DNA from: Candidatus Thalassarchaeaceae archaeon
Lineage (GTDB): Archaea > Thermoplasmatota > Poseidoniia > Poseidoniales > Thalassarchaeaceae
DNA: 39,809 nucleotides
NCBI GenBank assembly: GCA_029250665.1
Contig: JAQXEV010000118.1
Span: 1-39,809 of the forward strand
Direction: 5' to 3'
Below the pieces are notes generated by a model that was not told where the DNA came from, made no database searches, and saw only the letters and a list, made by a program, of their open reading frames with translations. Position 1 is the first letter of the stretch; every line of letters starts with the position of its first letter. Shown piece by piece: positions 16,156-25,732 of this stretch. The translations under genes were made by a program, and so were the position numbers.

Positions 16156-18209
16156 TGACGACTACACGTCCCGGTATCGAGAGGATATTCTCTTGGTCGG
16201 CTCTCGATGAAAAGTCGAGGGTTGCTATTCTTGTCACCATTTTTCTTGTCGTCTCGATTACTCCCGCTGTCGGTCAGAGTATCGAGACGGGATGGCAAGT
16301 CGTCGATTCAGGTACTGATGCTGATCTGAACGCGGCAGTGACTCATGGTGAATCTGTTTGGGCCTTCGGAGATTCAGGGACTGTTCTATTGAGTGAGGAT
16401 GGAGGGGTGTCCTGGGTGATTCAGGAAACTCTGGGAGATTCCGACCTAATCGCCGCGGATTCATTCGATGATTCAATAGCAGTTCTTGCCTCAGATGGTT
16501 TGGTCTATCTTATGGTGGGGCTGAATGCCGATTGGCAGACTCTTGATTCTAGTCGGACGGACATGAGAAGTCTGGCTGTGACTGGGGGCGAATCGCTGGT
16601 GTTAGTTGGAGATTCAGGTATTATTCTAGAGTATTCAAGTGGGACCTGGGCCGAGCGCACCAGCGTCTTCGACAAAAATCTGAATGATGTTTCTTTCCGT
16701 GATGATTTGAATGGATTTGCCGTCGGAGACGAGGGTATGATTCTCGCAACAACCGATGGAGGTTTGTCATGGGATTACCGTGAAACTCCATCCGGAGCAG
16801 AGGATTCTACACTAGTCTCCGTTGAATACTTCAATCCATACCGAATGTTCGCTGTCAGCGATTCGGGGCAGATTCTCTATTCCACTTCTGTAGGTGGCTT
16901 CGAGTGGCATTTGAGGGAAATTGAATCGATGGGATACAATACATCTCTAGGAGCATCACTTACCTCTCTAAACGTGGTCTCATCATCTAAGATTCTCTTC
17001 GCAGGAGAAGATGGATTCCTCGGTTTGAGTCTTGATCAAGGACTCAATGTTGAGGATAACATTCTGCCGGAAGGCGTGAGCACTTCATTCAATGATCACG
17101 CCATGTTCGATTACTTGGCCGGAATCGTCGTTGGTGATGGAGGTGTCATCCTCTACACCGAATCCGCGGGTGAGAACGACCGCGTTGGATTCGAGATTCC
17201 AGATTACAATGACTTCGGTGAATTCGTTGAATACGCCGATGAGATGCTAATAGGTGGATTCATCGCCACTGTGAAGGTAGTCCTCTTCGGAATTCTGTTC
17301 GGCTTCCTCATAGGAGTTATCCTAGCGATGATGAAGACCGCTCCAACCTCTTTCAAGAATCTCTTCGAAGGCGTTCAATTACCCATTGTCAAAGGCATAG
17401 GAGGGGTCCTCTCTGTTACTTCGGTGGTGCTCATTTACACGGGAGGTAGTAGATTCGGAGACCTCGGACTTGAGGGATTGGAGTACATTTTCACGCCGGT
17501 TGGCGACCCAGAAGGTTTCGCAATGTTTGCACTCGGAATCGGTTTGTTGGCCTTGGGAATTCAATTCATTCTTGCAGATTTGAAACTCTCTGGGCCTCTA
17601 TTCAAGGTACGCCCACTAAACACCCTCGCGACGATCTACACCGATTTCTTTAGGAATACTCCTTTGATTGTCCAATTCTTCTTCATCCACTTCGGGTTAA
17701 GTTTGGGAATGAGGTTACAGCAAATCTTCGAGGGGGCATTCGGAGATGCTGGTTTGGACGGCCTCGACTACTTCTTCTATGGAGATCGCACTTTCCTGAG
17801 TGCAATTTTCACGCTCGGACTCAACTCTGGCGCATACCAGTGTGAGACAATCCGAGGGGCAATTGCGGCTATTCCAAGTGGTCAGATGGAAGCAGGACGG
17901 AGTATTGGGTTGACATATCTTGGAACAATGAAGTTGGTAATTATGCCACAGGCAATTAGGATCTGTATTCCACCTATTGGGAATGAAATGGTCAATCTAG
18001 TGTTGAATTCGTCTCTAGCGATGGTCATCGGATATTCTGAACTCTCCCGACAAGGTAAGCTGATGGTAGCGACCACCTTCCAGATTTTCTCAGCATGGGG
18101 CTTGGTGATGATATCCTACTTTGTTGTGACTTGGACTCTAGCGATGCTGTTGAGGCGTCTTGAGGACTGGTCGCGAATACCGGGTTTGGGAATTTCAGGA
18201 GGTTCGTGA
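16155..18209 (+). CDS. Polar amino-acid ABC permease fused to an N-terminal Ycf48-like beta-propeller
   Basis: A 684-residue fusion. A signal anchor (AILVTIFLVVSITPAVG, about 24-40) leads into an extracytoplasmic domain (about 45-350) built of repeated Asp-box/Ycf48-type units: VWAFGDSGTVLLSEDGGVSW, LVLVGDSGIILEYSSGTW, GFAVGDEGMILATTDGGLSW, GIVVGDGGVILYTESAG. From about 362 it is a HisM/GlnP-type permease: TM1 ATVKVVLFGILFGFLIG, an insertion with two further hydrophobic segments (about 414-431 and 457-476), FFRNTPLIVQFFF (498-510), and the ATPase-contacting EAGRSIGLTYLGTMKLVIMPQAIR (about 579-602). It presumably imports polar amino acids such as glutamate with the adjacent ATPase. No solute-binding protein gene is in the window, so the propeller may replace it. 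The start codon is GTG. Confidence 0.88.
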   Translation: MTTTRPGIERIFSWSALDEKSRVAILVTIFLVVSITPAVGQSIETGWQVVDSGTDADLNAAVTHGESVWAFGDSGTVLLSEDGGVSWVIQETLGDSDLIAADSFDDSIAVLASDGLVYLMVGLNADWQTLDSSRTDMRSLAVTGGESLVLVGDSGIILEYSSGTWAERTSVFDKNLNDVSFRDDLNGFAVGDEGMILATTDGGLSWDYRETPSGAEDSTLVSVEYFNPYRMFAVSDSGQILYSTSVGGFEWHLREIESMGYNTSLGASLTSLNVVSSSKILFAGEDGFLGLSLDQGLNVEDNILPEGVSTSFNDHAMFDYLAGIVVGDGGVILYTESAGENDRVGFEIPDYNDFGEFVEYADEMLIGGFIATVKVVLFGILFGFLIGVILAMMKTAPTSFKNLFEGVQLPIVKGIGGVLSVTSVVLIYTGGSRFGDLGLEGLEYIFTPVGDPEGFAMFALGIGLLALGIQFILADLKLSGPLFKVRPLNTLATIYTDFFRNTPLIVQFFFIHFGLSLGMRLQQIFEGAFGDAGLDGLDYFFYGDRTFLSAIFTLGLNSGAYQCETIRGAIAAIPSGQMEAGRSIGLTYLGTMKLVIMPQAIRICIPPIGNEMVNLVLNSSLAMVIGYSELSRQGKLMVATTFQIFSAWGLVMISYFVVTWTLAMLLRRLEDWSRIPGLGISGGS

Positions 18210-18953
18210 ATGTCACAAGTCGTTCTCTCAATTCGCGACCTGCACAAAATCTACGCAGGCGGAGTTCACGCCGTTCGAGGAGTCTCCTTCGATGTACATG
18301 AGGGTGAGTCGGTCGCGATCATCGGTTCGTCTGGCTCGGGTAAGTCGACTGTACTGCGTTGCATCAATCGTTTGATTGAGCCGACCGACGGTGCGATTCT
18401 ACTACGCGATAAACAGATTAACACGCCCAGTGCTGATGTTAACGAGGTTCGCAGCAGAATCGGCATGGTTTTCCAATCCTTCGAGTTATTTTCTCACCTG
18501 AAGGTCCTCGATAACGTGACTCTCGGGCTAAGGCACGTTCGTGGGATGAGCAAAGAGGAGGCGAATGAGGTGGCTCTCGAAGTACTTGGGCGAGTCGATA
18601 TGCTTGAGCGAGTTGATGCTTATCCAGGAAATCTCTCAGGTGGGCAAAAGCAGCGAGTCGCTATCGCTCGCGCGCTAGCGATGAAGCCTGAGGTGATTCT
18701 CTTCGATGAGCCGACCAGCGCGCTCGACCCCGAGCTCATTGGATCGGTGCTGCAAACCATTCGTGGGCTTGCCGATGAAGGAATGACGATGGTTATCGTC
18801 ACTCATGAAATCAATTTCGCGAGAGATGTAGCAGATCGCATCGTCTACATGGATCATGGACAGGTAGCAGAGGAAGGGCCTTCCTCAATTGTCAATGAAC
18901 CGAAATCCGATCGATTGAAGAAATTCCTTTCGTCGATTAACGAAGAGCACTGA
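18210..18953 (+). CDS. Polar amino-acid ABC transporter ATPase (GlnQ/HisP type)
   Basis: A 247-residue ABC ATPase immediately after the permease stop, with no gap. The motifs are complete: Walker A GSSGSGKST (39-47), Q-loop VFQSFELF, signature LSGGQKQRVAIARAL (about 140-154), Walker B VILFDEPTSALDPE, and the H-loop VIVTHEINFARDVADRI. The sequence is typical of the PAAT family of polar amino-acid importers. It powers the propeller-permease product. A hairpin with a T-run follows at 18964-18982, and gdhA converges from the other side; uptake of glutamate or a similar amino acid feeding GdhA is a reasonable inference. Confidence 0.95.
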   Translation: MSQVVLSIRDLHKIYAGGVHAVRGVSFDVHEGESVAIIGSSGSGKSTVLRCINRLIEPTDGAILLRDKQINTPSADVNEVRSRIGMVFQSFELFSHLKVLDNVTLGLRHVRGMSKEEANEVALEVLGRVDMLERVDAYPGNLSGGQKQRVAIARALAMKPEVILFDEPTSALDPELIGSVLQTIRGLADEGMTMVIVTHEINFARDVADRIVYMDHGQVAEEGPSSIVNEPKSDRLKKFLSSINEEH

Positions 18954-18963
18954 TTAAAATCAA

Positions 18964-18982
18964 CGTCTGTATTTTTCAGACG
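18964..18982 (+). terminator. Hairpin terminator between glnQ-like gene and gdhA
   Basis: CGTCTG (18964-18969) and CAGACG (18977-18982) make a perfect 6-bp stem around TATTTTT. It lies in the 43-base gap between convergent genes and could stop transcription from either side. Confidence 0.55.
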
Positions 18983-18996
18983 GTTCGAATTTCTAC

Positions 18997-21817
<2,821 letters not shown>

Positions 21818-21927
21818 ACCCAACCCTGCGCGGCTGCGAGAGGCCCATCCGCCTTCAACTGAACTATGTCGGCGAGAAAACGGCAAATCTCTAAATCAAT
21901 GAATTCTGGGCAAGTTCCCTCATCCTG

Positions 21928-21958
21928 TGTATTTCATTTGTATTTCAATTGCATTACA
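21928..21958 (+). promoter_or_regulatory. Three direct repeats phased at 11 bp, probable ribbon-helix-helix operator
   Basis: TGTATTTCA starts at 21928 and 21939, and TGCATTACA (two mismatches) at 21950, each exactly 11 bases after the last. The array ends next to a TATA-like ATTTAAG (21958-21964) and 44 bases before the GTG of a ribbon-helix-helix gene. Tandem half-sites on one face of the helix are how this regulator class binds DNA. Confidence 0.6.
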
Positions 21959-21988
21959 TTTAAGACCCCCCAGCCTACTTGCAGACTC

Positions 21989-21998
21989 AGGAGGAAGG
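21989..21998 (+). promoter_or_regulatory. Ribosome-binding site of the ribbon-helix-helix gene
   Basis: AGGAGGAAGG lies 4 bases before GTG 22003 and selects that codon over the in-frame TTG at 21979. Confidence 0.65.
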
Positions 21999-22002
21999 CG
22001 GA

Positions 22003-22368
22003 GTGACAGGTCAAAGCCCGATGGTATCGCTTAGGATTCCAGAAGACCACTTGCTCGAACTCGAGCGCAGGGTTGGGTTCGATGGTATGCGAAACCGGTC
22101 CGATGTGATCCGTGAAGCCATCAGGCGTTACCTTGCCACACCAGCCATTCCCTCCGGCACCCGCGTCGAGGTCGACCTCGGTCCGGACCTCAGCGCTCGC
22201 CTGGAAGACTTCTGTCGAATCCACGGCGAGATGCCTGATGTCGTTCTGAGATACGCGGCGCGCGAACACATCGCGCGCGCATCGGCTGACGACGCGACGG
22301 TCGATGCGGCGCTGCGCAAGCGGCTAGACGAGCTTCGTGCTCGCTTCGACGAATCGGCCGGACAATAA
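22003..22368 (+). CDS. Ribbon-helix-helix (CopG-like) transcriptional regulator
   Basis: A 121-residue protein. Residues about 7-42 form a ribbon-helix-helix DNA-binding domain: the strand MVSLRIP, helix EDHLLELERRVGF, and second helix NRSDVIREAIRRYLA. The remaining 80 residues form a second helical domain (VDLGPDLSARLEDFCRIHGEMPDVVLRYAAREHIARA) that itself resembles a weak repeat of the same fold, and a charged C-terminus. It starts at GTG 22003 behind a strong AGGAGGAAGG. Three 11-bp-phased repeats upstream suggest that it regulates itself and perhaps the divergent HD gene. Whether it is a stand-alone regulator or an antitoxin partner of the next small gene is open. Confidence 0.85.
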   Translation: MTGQSPMVSLRIPEDHLLELERRVGFDGMRNRSDVIREAIRRYLATPAIPSGTRVEVDLGPDLSARLEDFCRIHGEMPDVVLRYAAREHIARASADDATVDAALRKRLDELRARFDESAGQ

Positions 22369-22378
22369 GGTGAGAGAC

Positions 22379-22603
22379 ATGGGTGAGAATGGGATGCACT
22401 CGAACTCCGCGGGGGGGCGACCTAGTCGCCCCTCTGCACCACACCACTCCAAGGCAGTCCTGACCATCGGATTCAGTGCACTGCAACGCCGTGCGCGCCT
22501 TTCCAATGCGATTGGATACAGCGCGGCAGAGGCTCCTCGTCCTGAGCGCCCCGACCTATCACCACGCAGTCGCCACCACGATCTCGAAAAGCGAGATAAC
22601 TGA
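22379..22603 (+). CDS. Possible small basic protein
   Basis: A 74-residue frame starting at ATG 22379, 10 bases after the regulator stop, with GGTGAGAG before it. The ends are rich in Pro, Arg, Ser and His and look disordered; the centre (SKAVLTIGFSALQRRARLSNAIGYSAAE) could form one amphipathic helix. No family is recognised. Position, ribosome-binding site and a hairpin shortly after its stop support it; the biased composition and lack of any known homologue argue for caution. It could be a regulator partner, a toxin-like product or non-coding. Confidence 0.45.
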   Translation: MGENGMHSNSAGGRPSRPSAPHHSKAVLTIGFSALQRRARLSNAIGYSAAEAPRPERPDLSPRSRHHDLEKRDN

Positions 22604-22620
22604 AAATCAACACACACACC

Positions 22621-22643
22621 GTCCCGCCCTTTTCGGGCGGGAC
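22621..22643. terminator. Strong GC-rich hairpin after the regulator unit
   Basis: GTCCCGCCC and GGGCGGGAC form a perfect 9-bp stem with a TTTTC loop, 18 bases after the small gene's stop. No T-tract follows, so it is not a classical terminator; it may act as a 3'-end stabiliser or a structured RNA. Confidence 0.5.
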
Positions 22644-22726
22644 ACCCTTCTCCGACACCCTGATACAGCTATGTTCGCCTGATTGATTAGGCTGAACCTT
22701 GATGGGGAAGAGCCGAATCATCAATC

Positions 22727-25639
22727 ATGGCCGTGGGCATCTCGGACCTCGCGAGATTCGAGAGGTTGACTCCATTTCGTGTCCGAGACGTGCTCCTTGT
22801 CGCCAGCCCGTTCGACCATTATCTACTCGAAGAATCGGGATATCTCGCCGAAATCATGCGTCAGGAGTACTCGGACCTCAACCTCTCACAGGCGCCGCGG
22901 ATGATTCACAGTCCTCAAGCCCGCGACGCCCTTGAACTCCTGCGAACTAGAAATTTCGACCTCGTCATTACGATGGCGAGGGTTGGTGTCATGGATGCAT
23001 ATGCATTTGGTCGTGAAGCGAAACGCATTCATGCTGATCTCCCAGTAGTCATGCTGAGCCACAATACGCGAGAATTAGCAACCTTGCACGCGGGTGACGG
23101 CATAGACCGAATTTTTGTTTGGACCGGTGATAGTCGCATTCTGCTCTCGATTTGCAAACTTATCGAAGATGAGAGAAATGTCGCTAATGATGTCAAAAAT
23201 GCTGACGTGCAAGTGATTCTACTCGTCGAGGACAGTCGACGATTCTACTCCGCCTACCTGCCATTACTCTACACTCAACTCGTTAACCAGACAATGCGCT
23301 TAATGGGAGAAGGTGGCAATCTGCATGAGAGAGTTCTGAGACTGCGCGCCCGTGCGAAAATTCTCTTGGCAAGCGATTACCAAACCGCACAGGAACTCGT
23401 CGACAAATATCATCGTAATATCATTGGAGTTTTCACCGATGGAAAATTTCCCGACACGGTCGATGGAAGAGATAATGCTGGCTTGAAATTAGTCAAATAT
23501 GCTCGAGCAGGACATTCGAATCTGCCAATTCTATTTCAATCAAAAAATATTGAGTTGAAGGAAGATGCTGAGGCGCTTGGCGTCAGATTCGTTCACAAAG
23601 AGGATTCTCAATTGTACGGCCGGATTGCTGAATTTATGCTTGAAGAGATGAGTTTTGGAGATTTCGTATTCAAATTACCAGACGGAAAAGAAATCGGCCG
23701 AGCTTCGACTCTGAGGGAACTGACAAAGTTGCTAAAGGAGGCCCCAATTGAATCCGTAGTTCACCATGCCCAGCGTAATCATTTCTCACATTGGCTTCGT
23801 ACTCGAACCGAATTCACTCTCGCTGCTCGGATTCGCCCGCTCACACTCTCTGACTTCGATACCACAGAAGAGATTCGCGAATTCATCCTCGACTCGATTC
23901 AATCACATGTTCTGCAGATCCGCAGTAGGACGATTCGAGACCACAATGCTGAGAATCTGGAAACAGGATTTCAACGAATTGGCAGAGGCAGTCTTGGCGG
24001 CAAAGGCCGGGGTCTCGCCTTCTTCTTCACACGGATGCCGGACCTCGGGTTGGAAGGTGAATTCCCCGAGGTCAAATTCATCATTCCGAATTCGGTTGTG
24101 CTTTCTACGGATGTCTTCGGGGAATTCATTGAGCAAAACAATTTGTCACGCTTCGCACATGAGGCGTTTGAAGATGCTGAGGTCGATGCTGCATTCCTCG
24201 ATGGAGAACTGAACGAGAAAGTTCGTAATGATTTGACTGCAATTGTTTCGCGCTTAAGGAGGCCGCTGGCGATTCGCTCTTCGAGCCTGCTCGAGGATGC
24301 GAGTCATCAGCCATTCGCAGGAGTCTACTCCACTCATATGCTGGCGAATGATCACATTGATCTCGATGTGCGATTGGCTCGCTTGGAGGAGGCAATCAAA
24401 CTGGTTTATGCCTCAACATATCACAAGGGGGCGAAGGCATACGTCGCCGCCACCCCCTCGAATATCGAGGATGAACGTATGGCCGTGGTCATTCAAGAAT
24501 TAGTCGGGCGCGAGGTCAATGGGCGATTTTATCCGCATATTTCCGGAGCTGCCCGTTCGCGCAATCATTACCCAGTCGCCCCGCTGAAGGCTGAGGATGG
24601 GATAGCTGCGGTTTGCATCGGCCTCGGTCGCCAAGTCGCATCGGGTGAGAAGTGTCTGAGATTCAGTCCGGGGCAACCAAAAAGGATTCACCAATTCCAC
24701 AGCACTGAATCGATGCTAGATACTTCTCAGACGAGCTTCTGGGCGATACCGATGGGAGCATCTGAGAAGCCAGTATCGCCCGATGAGGCTGCAAACCTTG
24801 TCAATCTGAGTTTGAAGGATGCGGAGAGTGATGGGAGACTCGGCTTGGTCGGCTCGACCTACATCATGGCCGATGACAGGATTGTCGACTCGGTGAAGGC
24901 AGATGGAGGCCCCCGAATCGTGACCTTTGCACCGATTCTCAAACACAAGCGTGTCCCGCTAGCTGGAATTTTACATCATGTTTTGACCCGGTGTGAAGCA
25001 TATTTGAATTCACCAATAGAAATTGAATTCGCTTTCATCCTCGATGAGAAGACGGATACACAAATCTTTGCTCTCCTCCAAGTCCGACCTATCCTTGAGG
25101 AATCGGTCGACATCGACATCGATATGAGCGAGGTTGACCGCAGCCGAGCGATCTGTATGTCAAGACACTCGCTCGGCAACGGAGTAATCGATGACATCAG
25201 AGATGTCGTTTACATTCATCCCAACCGCCTCGATAGAATGAGGACAAGCAATCTCACAGACCACATCGAGGCAATCGACGCCAAACTGCGAGCTGCTGGA
25301 CGCCCATATCTGCTGATAGGACCTGGGCGTTGGGGTTCTTCAGACCCATCTCTGGGAGTGCCGGTTTCGTGGGAACAAATTCGTGGAGCGAAAGCCATCA
25401 TCGAAGTGCCAATGTCAGACATCCATGTCGAACCCAGCCAAGGCACCCACTTCTTCCAAAACATAGTCACTTTCAACATTGGATATCTGACGATTACAGA
25501 CGAGGATATGCTGGATTTCGATTGGTTGGACAACGTTGACAGTGAGGAAGAAATCGGCCCGCTGCGTCACATCGGACTCGCCTCTCCGCTGAAAGTTGTA
25601 CTCGACAGCAGAGATTCGGAAGCAATCATTCTCAGATGA
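22727..25639 (+). CDS. Tandem receiver-like domains fused to a PPDK/PEP-synthase N-terminal (ATP-grasp) domain
   Basis: A 970-residue protein in three parts. Residues 17-152 resemble a response-regulator receiver but lack the acidic pair, and the phosphoacceptor position is Met83. Residues 162-308 are a second receiver with its key residues in place: Glu168/Asp169 in LLVEDS, Asp238 in FTDGKFP, Lys291 in RFVHKED. The rest is a pyruvate-phosphate-dikinase N-terminal domain: GGKGRGLAFF, PLAIRSSSLLEDASHQPFAGVY, IVIQELVGRE-like segment, FALLQVRPI, then LIGPGRWGSSDPSLGVP and DPSQGTHFFQN-like VEPSQGTHFFQN. The swivelling phosphohistidine domain and PEP TIM barrel are absent, so it is not a PEP synthase. 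Similar proteins are remembered from Bacteroidetes. It probably acts as a phospho-regulated ATP-dependent enzyme; the reaction is unknown. Confidence 0.85.
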   Translation: MAVGISDLARFERLTPFRVRDVLLVASPFDHYLLEESGYLAEIMRQEYSDLNLSQAPRMIHSPQARDALELLRTRNFDLVITMARVGVMDAYAFGREAKRIHADLPVVMLSHNTRELATLHAGDGIDRIFVWTGDSRILLSICKLIEDERNVANDVKNADVQVILLVEDSRRFYSAYLPLLYTQLVNQTMRLMGEGGNLHERVLRLRARAKILLASDYQTAQELVDKYHRNIIGVFTDGKFPDTVDGRDNAGLKLVKYARAGHSNLPILFQSKNIELKEDAEALGVRFVHKEDSQLYGRIAEFMLEEMSFGDFVFKLPDGKEIGRASTLRELTKLLKEAPIESVVHHAQRNHFSHWLRTRTEFTLAARIRPLTLSDFDTTEEIREFILDSIQSHVLQIRSRTIRDHNAENLETGFQRIGRGSLGGKGRGLAFFFTRMPDLGLEGEFPEVKFIIPNSVVLSTDVFGEFIEQNNLSRFAHEAFEDAEVDAAFLDGELNEKVRNDLTAIVSRLRRPLAIRSSSLLEDASHQPFAGVYSTHMLANDHIDLDVRLARLEEAIKLVYASTYHKGAKAYVAATPSNIEDERMAVVIQELVGREVNGRFYPHISGAARSRNHYPVAPLKAEDGIAAVCIGLGRQVASGEKCLRFSPGQPKRIHQFHSTESMLDTSQTSFWAIPMGASEKPVSPDEAANLVNLSLKDAESDGRLGLVGSTYIMADDRIVDSVKADGGPRIVTFAPILKHKRVPLAGILHHVLTRCEAYLNSPIEIEFAFILDEKTDTQIFALLQVRPILEESVDIDIDMSEVDRSRAICMSRHSLGNGVIDDIRDVVYIHPNRLDRMRTSNLTDHIEAIDAKLRAAGRPYLLIGPGRWGSSDPSLGVPVSWEQIRGAKAIIEVPMSDIHVEPSQGTHFFQNIVTFNIGYLTITDEDMLDFDWLDNVDSEEEIGPLRHIGLASPLKVVLDSRDSEAIILR

Positions 25640-25732
25640 TGCACGCGTACGATGAATCTCTGAGAGTAACATAGACATCAGGGCTGTGACTGAGCCAATC
25701 TTCTTGGGCGGTCTATCGGCAGGACAGATTCC

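Noticed and set aside
22673-22697. Imperfect inverted repeat before the receiver/PPDK-N gene
   Set aside because: Arms align only with gaps (GTTCGCCT against AGGCTGAAC), no better than chance at this length.
23766-24212. 148-residue plus-strand frame inside the PPDK-N gene
   Set aside because: It lies wholly within well-conserved PPDK-N coding sequence in another frame.
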